A stretch of 64,000 nucleotides of DNA from Anaerolineaceae bacterium (GCA_016841525.1 JAENYZ010000002.1:330078-394077); one strand, 5' to 3'. Positions 18,302-27,536 are shown, counted from the stretch's first letter. Numbers and translations are program-made. The notes: generated by a model not told the origin, from the sequence alone.

Positions 18302-19846
18302 ATGGAAAAAGAGGATCCCAGGATTGCAGAACTGCGAGAAAAGCGAGAAAAAGCCCTGATAGGGGGCGGCCAATCTCGGATTGATCGGCAGCATGCAAAG
18401 GGTAAATTAACAGCGAGAGAACGACTGAATTTGTTGTTAGACGAGGGGAGCTTTACCGAATTAGAAGCTTTCACAGTGTCACAAAATGATCCCGACGGAA
18501 AAGATATATACGGTGATGGCGTTGTGACCGGATACGGTACCGTTGATGGGCGAACCATTTATGTTTACGCACAGGACTTTTCTGTCCAGGGCGGAGCGTT
18601 AGGCGAGATGCACAGCCGAAAAATTTGCCGGGTGATGGACCTGGCTGTTGCAAACGGCAGCCCTATCGTTGGGTTGATCGATTCCGGCGGCGCTCGCATC
18701 CAGGAAGGCGTCAAGAGCCTTGGCGGGTATGCTGAAATTTTTAAGCGTAATGCGCAGTATTCCGGTGTTGTGCCGCAGATCAGTCTGATCCTCGGGCCAT
18801 GCGCAGGTGGGGCAGCTTATTCACCGGCCGTCACCGATATGATCATCATGGTTGAGAAGCAGTCCTTCATGTTCTTGACGGGTCCACAAGTCATTAAAAC
18901 GGTAACCGGTGAAGAGACGGATTTTGAATCCCTTGGCGGTGCGCAGGTGCATTTGAATCTGAGCGGTACAGCCCACCTGATCACCAAAGACGAGGAAAAG
19001 GCGCTGGCTTTAGCTCGTTACGTGCTGGGCTATTTGCCTTCAAATAATGTCGAAAACGGTCCTGTACATGATGTTAATGACAACCCGTTTCGAAAAGCTG
19101 AAGAATTGAATCATCTCGTGCCAGTTGATCCCACCGAACCCTATGCCATGCACATGGTCATCGAGGCCGTAGTGGATCGGGGCTCTTTCCTTGAACTTCA
19201 AGCCGGTTATGCAAGGAATGCGATTGTCGGTTTAGCCAGGTTTGACGGCCGCCCTGTTGGGATCATTGCACAGGAACCAAGTGTGATGGCAGGTGTATTG
19301 GATATCGACTCGGCAGATAAAATCTGCCGGACGGTTCGTTTTTGCGATGCATTCAACCTTCCGCTGGTGACCTTTGTTGATTCCCCTGGATTCTTGCCGG
19401 GTGTCAGCCAGGAACACGGCGGCATTATCCGCCACGGTGCAAAAGTTCTTTATGCTTATTCAGAGGCGAATGTGCCAAAGATCAGCATTGTGACCCGCAA
19501 GGCGTATGGCGGTGCTTACGTGGTGATGAGCAGTAAGTACCTGGGGACAGATATCAATTACGCCTGGCCGAGCGCAGAAATTGCTGTGATGGGGCCATCC
19601 GGTGCGGCTAATATTCTTTATCGAAAAGAATTAGCTGAAGCAGCGGATCCTGAAGCCGAGAGGGAGCGATTAGAAGAGGAATACCGAAAGAATTATCTGA
19701 CCCCCTATGCTGCTGCGAATGCCGGCTATATTGATGATGTGATTGAGCCGGCTGAAACCCGGATGATGATCATTAAAGCCTTGAGAGCAATCAGGAATAA
19801 ATCTGAAGATCGTCCCCCGAAAAAACATGGCAATATGCCGGTCTGA
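18302..19846 (+). CDS. mmdA: Biotin-dependent decarboxylase carboxyltransferase (alpha) subunit, methylmalonyl-CoA type
   Basis: A 514-residue carboxyltransferase of the acyl-CoA carboxylase beta-chain family (PccB/MmdA). Crotonase-fold blocks are clear: ARERLNLLLDEGSF near the start, IDSGGARIQEGV, GPCAGGAAYSPAVTD and VTRKAYGGAYVVM, with the C-terminal YRKNYLTPYAAA region. The next three genes encode an OadG-type subunit, a biotin carrier and the OadB/MmdB sodium pump subunit, so the enzyme most likely decarboxylates methylmalonyl-CoA (or a related acyl-CoA) coupled to sodium export. The ATG at 18302 follows AGGAG. An in-frame ATG 12 bases upstream is the alternative start. Confidence 0.92.
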   Translation: MEKEDPRIAELREKREKALIGGGQSRIDRQHAKGKLTARERLNLLLDEGSFTELEAFTVSQNDPDGKDIYGDGVVTGYGTVDGRTIYVYAQDFSVQGGALGEMHSRKICRVMDLAVANGSPIVGLIDSGGARIQEGVKSLGGYAEIFKRNAQYSGVVPQISLILGPCAGGAAYSPAVTDMIIMVEKQSFMFLTGPQVIKTVTGEETDFESLGGAQVHLNLSGTAHLITKDEEKALALARYVLGYLPSNNVENGPVHDVNDNPFRKAEELNHLVPVDPTEPYAMHMVIEAVVDRGSFLELQAGYARNAIVGLARFDGRPVGIIAQEPSVMAGVLDIDSADKICRTVRFCDAFNLPLVTFVDSPGFLPGVSQEHGGIIRHGAKVLYAYSEANVPKISIVTRKAYGGAYVVMSSKYLGTDINYAWPSAEIAVMGPSGAANILYRKELAEAADPEAERERLEEEYRKNYLTPYAAANAGYIDDVIEPAETRMMIIKALRAIRNKSEDRPPKKHGNMPV

Positions 19847-19857
19847 GAGGAAGATCA

Positions 19858-20211
19858 ATGAGTGAATTTCAGCAAGGTTTATTGATTACTGCTATTGGGA
19901 TGGGGCTTGTATTTGCCGTTATTATCTTCTTGTGGGGATTAATGGCATTGATGATGCGTGTAACCTCGGGGAGAAAGCAAGAACAGGACCCTGGGGAAGA
20001 AGCACCTGCAATGGATGCCCCGGTGATGCCCGAGATACAAAAAACAGAGTCTCAGCGGCGCGCTGCTGCCGCCGCCGCAGCTGTTGGCATTGCCTTATCT
20101 GCCTTAAGAGTCAAAACAGCTCAGTCAAAAGAAGAGCGCAGCGGAGAACTCAGCCCCTGGCAGGCAGTTCATCGTCCAAGACAATTCAATCGCATAAAGA
20201 GGCGAGGATAA
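19858..20211 (+). CDS. OadG-family small membrane subunit of the decarboxylase sodium pump
   Basis: A 117-residue protein with one N-terminal membrane helix (about 8-33, [20 protein letters not shown]) and a hydrophilic tail rich in Ala and basic residues. This is the layout of OadG/MmdD subunits, which anchor and assemble the decarboxylase complex. It lies 11 bases after the carboxyltransferase gene and four bases before the biotin carrier gene, with AGAGGAAG before the ATG. Confidence 0.85.
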   Translation: MSEFQQGLLITAIGMGLVFAVIIFLWGLMALMMRVTSGRKQEQDPGEEAPAMDAPVMPEIQKTESQRRAAAAAAAVGIALSALRVKTAQSKEERSGELSPWQAVHRPRQFNRIKRRG

Positions 20212-20215
20212 GACC

Positions 20216-20653
20216 ATGAAATTGAAAGTAATTATTGACGCTCAAACTTACCAGGTAGAAATTGAAGATATCCATGACCGACCGGTCATTGCATATGTTG
20301 AAGGTGAGAAATTCGAAGTTTGGCCGGAGGAATCAACTGACGCAGGTCGACAAGATTTTGCAAGAGCACCTGAAATCTCTGTTCCCGATACCCAACAGCC
20401 GCCTGCATCTGCTGCGGCAGCACCCCAGGGCAGTTCGGTGAAGGAAATCCTCTCACCGCTGCCGGGCGTTATCGTTGCCGTCCTGGTAAAACCGGGTGAC
20501 AGCGTTCAACACGGCCAGGAACTCTGTACTTTAGAAGCGATGAAGATGAAAAACGCCATCCGCAGCAACCGCGAGGGAACAATCGCCTCGGTTGGGGTTA
20601 ATGTCGGTGACCAGGTTAATCACGGTCATGTCCTGATGACTTTCAAAGAATAA
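20216..20653 (+). CDS. Biotin carrier subunit of the decarboxylase
   Basis: A 145-residue biotinyl domain protein. The attachment motif EAMKM is at 107-111 with the biotinylated Lys at 110, flanked by the two-fold related segments [15 protein letters not shown] and [14 protein letters not shown]. An Ala/Pro/Gln-rich hinge at about 58-72 lets the domain swing between the carboxyltransferase and the membrane decarboxylase subunit. It is embedded in the same operon, which confirms its role. Confidence 0.92.
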   Translation: MKLKVIIDAQTYQVEIEDIHDRPVIAYVEGEKFEVWPEESTDAGRQDFARAPEISVPDTQQPPASAAAAPQGSSVKEILSPLPGVIVAVLVKPGDSVQHGQELCTLEAMKMKNAIRSNREGTIASVGVNVGDQVNHGHVLMTFKE

Positions 20654-20666
20654 GGGGAGTTTGATA

Positions 20667-21785
20667 ATGGATTTTGAATTCCTGATAGAAGAGATCACCC
20701 GGGGTATTGTCAACTTCACCTGGCAAAATGGGGTTATGGTTTTGGTAGGTGTCGTGCTGATTGCCCTGGCTGTGATTAAAGAATACGAGCCAGTTTTATT
20801 GCTGCCGATTGGCTTTGGTTGCATCATGGCAAACATTGGTATGTCCACGGATGTTGGCTTCATGAAAGTCATTTATGATGCGGGCATCAAGACGGAGCTG
20901 TTCCCACTGCTGATCTTTGTGGGCGTTGGGGCGATGATTGATTTCAGTCCCTTGCTGGCACAACCAAGAATGGTGTTGTTGGGTGCAGCAGGTCAATTTG
21001 GTATCTATGGCACGCTGTTGTTAGCGCTACTGCTTGGATTCCCGATGAATGAAGCAGCCTCAATCGGTGTGATTGGTGCTATTGACGGCCCAACCGCGAT
21101 ATTTGTAGGCAGCAAATTGGCGCCTGATCTTTTAGCACCCATAGCAGTTGCAGCATATTCTTACATGAGCCTGATCCCGATCATCCAGCCGCCGATCATG
21201 AAGCTTCTCACCACTCGCAAAGAACGGCTGATCCGAATGGAGTATGCGCCGCGTCCGGTTTCACGTTTGACCCTGGTTGTGTTCCCGATTTTTGTAACCC
21301 TGGTCGTCAGTCTGGTGGCGCCCGATGCTGCCCCCTTGATCGCATCGTTAATGTTGGGGAACTTGCTGCGTGAGAGCCTGGTTGTGGACCGGTTGAACAA
21401 AGCAGCCCAGAATGAAATTATCAATATTGCCACCTTATTTTTAGGTTTGGCAATTGGGGCAACGATGAAGGCAGAATCATTTCTCAACCTGCAAACTTTG
21501 ATGATTTTAGGCTTGGGTTTGATTGCCTTTATTTTAGACACGGTTACTGGCTTATTATTTGGAAAATTGATGTCGGTTTTGAGCGGTGGAAAGGTCAATC
21601 CCTTGATTGGTGCATGCGGCATCAGCGCTTTCCCGATGGCTGGCAGACTTTCAGCCAAGATGGCACAGGACGAGGACTTTGAAAATTTCATCCTGATGCA
21701 TGCAATGGGCGCAAATACTGCCGGTCAGCTTGGCAGTGTGATTGCCGGCGGTCTATTACTGGCACTGGTCTCCGGGATGGTGTGA
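20667..21785 (+). CDS. mmdB: Sodium-translocating decarboxylase beta subunit (OadB/MmdB)
   Basis: A 372-residue membrane protein with about nine to eleven hydrophobic segments, matching the sodium pump subunit of oxaloacetate and methylmalonyl-CoA decarboxylases. Family blocks include FGCIMANIGM, GVGAMIDFSPLL, AASIGVIGAIDGPTAIFV with the essential Asp, PPIMKLLTT, and NPLIGACGISAFPMAGR near the end. It releases CO2 from carboxybiotin and exports sodium. The ATG seven bases after AGGGGAG is chosen. A TTG two codons upstream is possible but poorly placed. Confidence 0.94.
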   Translation: MDFEFLIEEITRGIVNFTWQNGVMVLVGVVLIALAVIKEYEPVLLLPIGFGCIMANIGMSTDVGFMKVIYDAGIKTELFPLLIFVGVGAMIDFSPLLAQPRMVLLGAAGQFGIYGTLLLALLLGFPMNEAASIGVIGAIDGPTAIFVGSKLAPDLLAPIAVAAYSYMSLIPIIQPPIMKLLTTRKERLIRMEYAPRPVSRLTLVVFPIFVTLVVSLVAPDAAPLIASLMLGNLLRESLVVDRLNKAAQNEIINIATLFLGLAIGATMKAESFLNLQTLMILGLGLIAFILDTVTGLLFGKLMSVLSGGKVNPLIGACGISAFPMAGRLSAKMAQDEDFENFILMHAMGANTAGQLGSVIAGGLLLALVSGMV

Positions 21786-21867
21786 TCTGAATTTATTGCG
21801 TAATTTGATTTTTGAAATTCGTATAGATAAATCTAAAAAATATTTTAACTAAAGGAGGATTTTAGCG

Positions 21868-22548
21868 ATGCAATATAAACTAGAAGGGGATGTTTTTCCA
21901 TCTGTAGAGATCCAATTGGCTCGAGGGGAATCAGTATTTACAGAATCTGGCGGGATGGCCTGGATGAGCCAGGATATTGAAATGTCAACCAGCACCCGTG
22001 GCGGCTTGATGGCTGGTTTGGGACGGGCATTAGCCGGGGAGTCGCTGTTTATGGTGACTTATGCCTGCAAAGGGCAGGCCGGGACGGTGACGTTCACCCC
22101 TGAAGCCCCTGGACGGATCCTCGATTTGGATTTAGCGCCCAATCAATCTCTGATCTGTCAAAAGGATACCTTTTTGTGCGCTGAACAATCTGTGAAGATG
22201 GAAATGCATTTTAACCAAAGGTTAGGTGCGGGAATTTTCGGCGGCGAAGGTTTTATTCTCCAGAAAGTTACCGGTCCTGGCAGGGTATTTATGGCTGTGC
22301 CTGGTGAGGTGCATGAACGAACCCTGGCAGGTGGAGAAAAACTGCTGATTGACCCGGGACATATCGCCATGTTTGAACCCAGTGTCGGCTATGACATCAA
22401 GATGGTGAAAGGTCTGAAAAATGTTATTTTTGCTGGTGAGGGTCTTTTCCTGGCGACATTGACAGGACCGGGGAAAATCTGGCTTGAGACCATGCCAATT
22501 GCCAACCTGGCTGCAAAGATACGCAAGTATATTCCATCAAAGGGATAA
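21868..22548 (+). CDS. TIGR00266/AIM24 family protein
   Basis: A 226-residue soluble protein of the TIGR00266 (AIM24-like) beta-roll family. Typical features are the opening MQYKLEGDVFPSVEIQLARG, the SGGMAWM block, and several Gly-rich beta turns (GFGEGF-type, here GGEGFILQKVTGPG). The molecular function of the family is not established. A strong AAAGGAGG precedes the ATG. It follows the decarboxylase operon but after an 82-base gap and is probably separate. A T-rich hairpin ends the transcript. Confidence 0.82.
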   Translation: MQYKLEGDVFPSVEIQLARGESVFTESGGMAWMSQDIEMSTSTRGGLMAGLGRALAGESLFMVTYACKGQAGTVTFTPEAPGRILDLDLAPNQSLICQKDTFLCAEQSVKMEMHFNQRLGAGIFGGEGFILQKVTGPGRVFMAVPGEVHERTLAGGEKLLIDPGHIAMFEPSVGYDIKMVKGLKNVIFAGEGLFLATLTGPGKIWLETMPIANLAAKIRKYIPSKG

Positions 22549-22586
22549 GTCTAAAGAGATTTGAGAATCTCAACCTAATTATAAAG

Positions 22587-22624
22587 AAAAGAAGGTTGCC
22601 AAAAAACTGACGCCTTCTTTTTTT
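22587..22624 (+). terminator. Intrinsic terminator
   Basis: AAAAGAAGG pairs with CCTTCTTTT, followed by further T residues, 40 bases after the AIM24-like gene. Confidence 0.75.
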
Positions 22625-22700
22625 GATTGGGGACAATTGTTCATTTGCGTTAATCATAAGCTCATTGCGTATGGATTTGTTAATGAGAGAATTTTTTTAG

Positions 22701-23633
22701 CTATCTTACGCAAGGCTGTGTTATTTCCAGAATTTGGCGATCTGCATCCAGATAAACTTCACCCCCAACAGGCAGGACTGTGTTTGGACAATTATGGCCA
22801 AAGTCGTTCATTTTTAAAATAGGAAAATGAAAGGCTTCTGTCACCTGCAGTAGTACGTCCTCCATGTGCGGTTTAGGGCTAGCAATTTTTTCCATACTGT
22901 CGATGTAGCCGAGGAGTACTCCCCTGATTTGGTCAAATACGCCCATTTGTTGTAAGTGGTAAAAAGCACTTTGGCAGGCTTTGGCTGTGATCTGGTATTC
23001 TTCAATAAAGAGTATGGCACCAGATAGATCTGGCCAATAAGGCGTTCCAGCTAACTTAAGCATACAGCCCAGGTTGCCACCGATGAGTCTACCCAACGCC
23101 TGACCGCCTCGAATAGTTTTTCGCATTTGATTTGTTGGGTAAGCGCCAATAGCGCCATGGATTAAAATGCGGGTGAATTCTTTTTCTTCATAAGGTGTCA
23201 AATTGTTACCAAAACCCCACAGAATATCATTCCCATGGAAAACAATTTGATTTGTTTTCTTATAAATTGCATTTAGTAAAACAGTGATGTCACTTAAGCC
23301 GAGAAATATTTTTGGGTTTTTCTTAACAACAGACCAATCAATAAAAGGAAGGGTCGTGTTTGCTGTTTCACCACCCTGGGCGCAAATAATCCCTTTTATT
23401 GAGGGATCAGCAAACATATCATTGATATCTTTTGCTTTTCCCTTGGGTGCATTTGCATCGTCAAATTTTTCTGAGCTCAGGTAAGATCCCAGGTGGATAT
23501 TGAAGCCAATATTATTAAGATAAGCACAGCCAGCTTTTAGTTTTTGTTCTTGTTCCGGTGAAATTGGTTCGGAAGGGGCAATAACACCGATGGTGTCACC
23601 CTTTGTGAGTTTTTGCGGGATTATTGGCGACAT
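22701..23633 (-). CDS. S66 family peptidase (LD-carboxypeptidase / MccF-like)
   Basis: A 310-residue cytoplasmic serine peptidase. The N-terminal block KGDTIGVIAPSEPIS and ICAQGGETAN precede FLGLSDITVLL, where the Ser of the LSD motif is the nucleophile. The Glu (FIEEYQ) and His (near FGHNCPNTVLPVG) of the S66 triad are also recognisable. Relatives either trim murein tetrapeptides during recycling or cleave microcin C-like aminoacyl nucleotides. The sequence does not separate the two. AAGGAAG precedes the ATG. Confidence 0.88.
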   Translation of the reverse strand: MSPIIPQKLTKGDTIGVIAPSEPISPEQEQKLKAGCAYLNNIGFNIHLGSYLSSEKFDDANAPKGKAKDINDMFADPSIKGIICAQGGETANTTLPFIDWSVVKKNPKIFLGLSDITVLLNAIYKKTNQIVFHGNDILWGFGNNLTPYEEKEFTRILIHGAIGAYPTNQMRKTIRGGQALGRLIGGNLGCMLKLAGTPYWPDLSGAILFIEEYQITAKACQSAFYHLQQMGVFDQIRGVLLGYIDSMEKIASPKPHMEDVLLQVTEAFHFPILKMNDFGHNCPNTVLPVGGEVYLDADRQILEITQPCVR

Positions 23634-23756
23634 GACTTCCTTGTGACGTTAAAGGAACTTTGGTTTTATGTCTGTTTGAGATTATTGACGTAATAATTAA
23701 GGGTTTTTTCCCTCAAAATTGCTATCTCGATGGGTTACCGATCAGAAATTTTAATC

Positions 23757-24245
23757 TTATAGTTCTTTAGGTCTATACAATCCAATCAGGTCACCCATTG
23801 TGTCGAGTGAAAGCTCCTGCCAGCTGTCAATTGCCAGGACCAGGTGCGCCAGGGCAGCCGTCGGGAGGGATTCAATTTCACCATCGATGATCTGTAAAAA
23901 AGCTTCCATGCCGGGGTTGTGACCAACGACCAGGACTGTGTCATCATCGTCGCTCAAATCGCTTAATGCAGCAACAAAATCTTCTGGTTCTGCCATGTAA
24001 AGTTCATCGGTAAAGATGATGCGGTTTTCATAATCAAGGGTGTCGACAATCACTTCGACGGTTTCCTTCGCCCTTGTGGCTGATGAAGAGAGGATAACAT
24101 GTGGGTAAAGATTGTTTTTGTCGAGTTCCTGGGCAATGCGTTTGCTGTCTCGCCTGCCGCGTTTCTTGAGAGGTCGTTCGTGATCTGACAGGCTGCTGTC
24201 CTTCCAGCTCGATTTCGCATGACGCATGAGTAAAAGGGTTTTCAT
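23757..24245 (-). CDS. SixA-type phosphohistidine phosphatase
   Basis: A 162-residue member of the histidine phosphatase superfamily. The catalytic RHAKSS motif is at residues 8-13, followed by DHERPLKKRG, VILSSSATRAKET and VVGHNPGM. The family removes phosphate from histidine in phosphorelay domains. The partner is unknown here and no phosphorelay gene lies nearby. The gene is about the usual length for SixA. Confidence 0.88.
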   Translation of the reverse strand: MKTLLLMRHAKSSWKDSSLSDHERPLKKRGRRDSKRIAQELDKNNLYPHVILSSSATRAKETVEVIVDTLDYENRIIFTDELYMAEPEDFVAALSDLSDDDDTVLVVGHNPGMEAFLQIIDGEIESLPTAALAHLVLAIDSWQELSLDTMGDLIGLYRPKEL

Positions 24246-24340
24246 CCTGACTGCTCCTTTTAATGGCTTGAATTCGAAGAAAATGATAACACAGGTTATA
24301 AATTTAGAACACTGAGAAATGAATTCTTATTGATTTTCAC

Positions 24341-25282
24341 TCACATTATTTTGTTGCTGTAAATTTCGGCAGCTTCAACAGCAGCCTGGATATGCTCAAT
24401 GTTGATATCTGAAGGCAATGTGCAATCTGCACCGATCATCAAGTTCTCAACGCCAAAGTTATCGATAATGTCAAAAACATTTTGCTGGATTGCCTTAACA
24501 GGTCCATTAACAATGACACCCATGTTGTCCATCCCACCCAGAATAGTACGATTGAATAATTTTTTCCCGGCAGCAAGGGGAATATTGTTTTTCGCTGTGG
24601 CAGCCCAGTTGATGACATCGCCAGGATAATTACTGTAATGATGAGGGCGAATGTTATCTCTGCAGATGTGGGTGATATTCAGTTCCCCTTTATCCTTGAT
24701 TGTGTTCAGGACGGTGAGGTCATGCGGTTTTATATAATCCATGAACATCTGCTCTTCAAAACGGTCTGCTTCACCCCCCTGGGCAGAGAAATAAATGCCG
24801 TCTGCGCCAGCATCCAAACACGCTTCGGCGAATATGGCTAAACTCTCGGCAATGGTTTTCAAACCCACGTTGACAGACTGTGGGTCTGCTTTAAGATGTT
24901 CGGTGACCAGCTTTCCAGAAGCATGATTGCCAGAGGAAAATGGGTTGAAAATTGTGGTCGTGGTCAGGCAAGCACCACCCAGAGCATCGGTGATCATTTT
25001 TATCTCATCAAGCTGCTCCTGGAAGAAATCACTTTCTAAAGGTGCGGGTTTAATTTTGCGCCAATCGGAAGGGTTTTTTATTTCAATGTCAACCCTGTAT
25101 GGGTGTTCATTCATAATTTTTAGAAAATCAATGCCCGATTTGAGGAAATAATCCAAATGGGCTTTGACAGAGTCTTTGCCCCTGATTTCCCCTTTTGGAG
25201 GAAAATGATACCAGAAACTGACGGGGACCCGGTCTGGCTTTTCGCCATTTATTGCTGTCCAAACACGTTGAATTTTATTCAT
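24341..25282 (-). CDS. Uroporphyrinogen decarboxylase (URO-D) fold methyltransferase-like protein
   Basis: A 313-residue TIM-barrel protein of the URO-D superfamily. The opening NKIQRVWTAINGEKPDRVPVSFWY and the block LDAGADGIYFSAQGG are characteristic. In anaerobes such proteins are usually cobalamin-dependent methyltransferase components (MtaA/CmuA-like) rather than haem enzymes. No corrinoid protein is adjacent, so the substrate is open. AGGGGAGG precedes the ATG. A perfect 10-bp stem hairpin lies about 45 bases upstream and may be a control element. Confidence 0.82.
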   Translation of the reverse strand: MNKIQRVWTAINGEKPDRVPVSFWYHFPPKGEIRGKDSVKAHLDYFLKSGIDFLKIMNEHPYRVDIEIKNPSDWRKIKPAPLESDFFQEQLDEIKMITDALGGACLTTTTIFNPFSSGNHASGKLVTEHLKADPQSVNVGLKTIAESLAIFAEACLDAGADGIYFSAQGGEADRFEEQMFMDYIKPHDLTVLNTIKDKGELNITHICRDNIRPHHYSNYPGDVINWAATAKNNIPLAAGKKLFNRTILGGMDNMGVIVNGPVKAIQQNVFDIIDNFGVENLMIGADCTLPSDINIEHIQAAVEAAEIYSNKIM

Positions 25283-25326
25283 ATTTTTTTACCTCCCCTT
25301 GATTCTACCTGATGTGGTTTTTAAAT

Positions 25327-25361
25327 GTTGAACTGCAGAATGGAATATTCCGCAGTTCAAC
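25327..25361. promoter_or_regulatory. Strong hairpin upstream of the URO-D-like gene
   Basis: GTTGAACTGC and GCAGTTCAAC form a perfect 10-bp stem around a short loop that itself contains GAAT/ATTC pairing. No T run follows on either strand, which argues against a terminator. It lies between the URO-D-like start and a gene-free region, so an operator or 5' RNA structure is more likely. Confidence 0.45.
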
Positions 25362-25554
25362 AAAGCACCATTAAGGAGAGTCTATCCGTAATGTTGGATC
25401 AGACAATATTATTATTGCGGATTTCCAGACGGAAGTTAAATTTTTGTATAAGCTTTGGATTGTCCTTTGAACCTTTAGATTGTTTAACGAGGAATCAGGT
25501 GTCTTTATGAAAGATTTTTGTTTGAAAGAGGAGGATGCTATCAGGATTGCAGGA
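25362..25554. other. Gene-free interval
   Basis: AT-rich DNA between the hairpin and the terminator of the pentapeptide gene. I see no ribosome site leading a convincing reading frame. Confidence 0.4.
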
Positions 25555-25585
25555 TAAAAAAAGAGGACGGATAAATTCCGTCCTC
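25555..25585 (-). terminator. Intrinsic terminator of the pentapeptide-repeat gene
   Basis: GAGGACGG pairs with CCGTCCTC around seven bases. On the minus strand the stem is followed by a run of seven T residues. Confidence 0.92.
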
Positions 25586-25613
25586 TCGATCATATCAAGC
25601 CATTGACATATTT

Positions 25614-26276
25614 TTATTTTTTATGTTTTCCACGGGCGATGGCGTAAATGATGAGTGCAAAAATCCCCAGCGAAGCGCCCACCAACACGGACCATGCCCA
25701 TTTGGGAAGTTCAACAAAGGGCTCTGGCAAGCTTGCGGGCGGAACCTTTGCCCCTGACCAGTTGACATTGTGTGCGCGGGCACCTTCCATATTGGTTTCA
25801 GAAAAGTCTGCGCCCTCAACATTGACGGAAGACAGTCTAGCATCCGCCAGGTTGGCACCGGTGAAATCCGCATCCTGGAAATTGGAGCGGATGATGCCAG
25901 CGTTTCGTAAATTGGCATTTCTGAAGCTTGCCTGTTCTGCATCAACGCCGATCAGGGCGGATTCATGGAGGTCCGTTTCTTTAAATTCTGTCTTAACCAG
26001 ATCACCGCCTATAAGAACCGTGTTATGCATGGCTGCTTTGTGAAGTTTTGCCCGGTAAAAGTTCGAACTCATGAATAAGCCGTGAGAGAGATCCGCATCA
26101 GACAGGTCTGTTTTTCGCAGGATCGCCCCAATGGCAGAAAGGTTTCTTAATTTCATGCCAATCAGTTTTGCACCTGAAAGATCTTGCTTGGTGCGGATCG
26201 CTTGGCGCGCGTCCTCATCGCTGACAGGTTGAATGACTTCTGAAGCTTTTTTCTCGATTTTAATTTCTTGTGTCAT
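25614..26276 (-). CDS. Pentapeptide repeat protein with C-terminal membrane anchor
   Basis: A 220-residue protein. From about residue 30 to 170 it is built of A(D/N)LxX pentapeptides (for example ADLSH, ANLRN, ADFTG, ANLAD), which fold as a right-handed square helix. A hydrophobic helix at about 190-211 (WAWSVLVGASLGIFALIIYAIA) and a Lys-rich end suggest a tail-anchored protein facing the cytoplasm. The function is not predictable from the fold. GGGGAG precedes the ATG, and it lies close to the DUF2807 gene on the same strand. Confidence 0.85.
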   Translation of the reverse strand: MTQEIKIEKKASEVIQPVSDEDARQAIRTKQDLSGAKLIGMKLRNLSAIGAILRKTDLSDADLSHGLFMSSNFYRAKLHKAAMHNTVLIGGDLVKTEFKETDLHESALIGVDAEQASFRNANLRNAGIIRSNFQDADFTGANLADARLSSVNVEGADFSETNMEGARAHNVNWSGAKVPPASLPEPFVELPKWAWSVLVGASLGIFALIIYAIARGKHKK

Positions 26277-26306
26277 AGTAGTCTCCCCTTATATTTTATC
26301 GAATTT

Positions 26307-26975
26307 TCAGCCTTCAATCAACCTTTTTGACTTACCAAATCCGCTGATGACCTGACGAACTTTGGGTTGTCCATAGTAATTGACCTGTCCCAAGCCCGAA
26401 ATTGTGATGTCCAGGCTGTCCTGAACACGCAGGGTGGCATTGCCCTGCCCGGATATGGTAATTTGTGCAGATTGACTTGCAAGATTCGAGGCGTCGACGT
26501 CAGCTGATCCGGAAATTCGGAGTTTGTGTTCATCTGCCCGACCGGAAATTTTAAAGTCGCCACGACCGCTGATGCTGGAATCCAGCACCTTAGACTCGAG
26601 CTGGTCAATGGTGATATTCCCAAGGCCGGAAATTTTGAGCCTCAAGTTACCGGCTGTTAGCGCACTGCACTGCAGTGTGCATTTGCCGCTTACCTTGATT
26701 TCTGAGATGTCTTTGAATGTCAGGTGGTAGATCACCCTGTGTTCTTCGTTGGTAAAGACTGAAGATATTACCTTCCCAATTCGATTGAGCCAATCATCAT
26801 CAATGCCTAAAACCAGTGTGTCGCCGCGCACTTCAGAGATCAGTTCCGAAAGCAATTCTTGATCAGCCTCAATGGTGAGCGATTCTGATTCACCCTGGGT
26901 CAGGATCAGGGTCCCAAAGTCACGAAAAGAGACTTTATTAAAGGTGTCTATTTGACGAGTTTCTGTGATCATCAT
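26307..26975 (-). CDS. DUF2807 (head GIN domain) protein
   Basis: A 222-residue beta-helical protein with regularly spaced ISGxG turns (IKVSGKC, LKISGLGN, SSISGRGD, LRISGSAD, ITISGQGN, ITISGLGQ) at about 20-residue intervals. This is the mark of the DUF2807 or head-GIN family, which forms a right-handed beta-helix. Most members are secreted. This one has no visible signal peptide. AAGGAG precedes two consecutive ATGs, and the second is better spaced. It lies 30 bases upstream of the pentapeptide gene, probably in the same transcript. Confidence 0.82.
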   Translation of the reverse strand: MMITETRQIDTFNKVSFRDFGTLILTQGESESLTIEADQELLSELISEVRGDTLVLGIDDDWLNRIGKVISSVFTNEEHRVIYHLTFKDISEIKVSGKCTLQCSALTAGNLRLKISGLGNITIDQLESKVLDSSISGRGDFKISGRADEHKLRISGSADVDASNLASQSAQITISGQGNATLRVQDSLDITISGLGQVNYYGQPKVRQVISGFGKSKRLIEG

Positions 26976-27125
26976 TTCTCCTTATATTCATTTTAATAAT
27001 TAACAGTAATTGTAACATAAATATCAAGAAAAACAAATTGAAGATAAGGAAAATTCAAATATTGTTGAATTATATTCAATATTGATTTAATATTATTAAT
27101 CGCTTTGGGTCGGTTAATTGAAATT

Positions 27126-27536
27126 TTAGCCTTGTTCTGACGCGGGGGAAAAAATGATGTTCTTCCAGGTTGATTTCGCCCAAGCTAAATCCTCGGGTTT
27201 ATCAAGGTAAAAAGCGGCTTGTAAACACGAGGTGTCGCTTGCTGTAAAAGTATAGAGCGCTAATCGATCTTTTTCATCGCTGGTCTTTTGAATCTGTGTG
27301 TATCCCAAACCAACGACTTCGCCCTTTGTAGAGACCAATTTTTCAAGTGCATCCGTGGGGATTTTATCCTGAATTTTGTTGAGCAGTTCCAGCTTGCCGG
27401 TGTTTTCTGGCAAACGAAAGGCAGCGATCACGATCGTAATCCCTGTTTTCCAAAAGATCAGTTTTTGATTTTCTGTCCGACGTTCAAAATCATCTGTGAT
27501 GTCAATGAACCATTCTTTTGTGATCTGAAGTGCCAT
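27126..27536 (-). CDS. Hypothetical protein
   Basis: A 136-residue soluble protein of mixed alpha/beta character with no signal peptide and no motif I recognise. AAAGGA precedes the ATG at a good distance. It diverges from the Mth938-like gene. The function is unknown. Confidence 0.65.
   Translation of the reverse strand: MALQITKEWFIDITDDFERRTENQKLIFWKTGITIVIAAFRLPENTGKLELLNKIQDKIPTDALEKLVSTKGEVVGLGYTQIQKTSDEKDRLALYTFTASDTSCLQAAFYLDKPEDLAWAKSTWKNIIFSPASEQG

Noticed and set aside
21161-21691. 176-codon minus-strand frame opposite the OadB-like gene
   Set aside because: Antisense shadow. The plus strand encodes an unmistakable sodium pump subunit.
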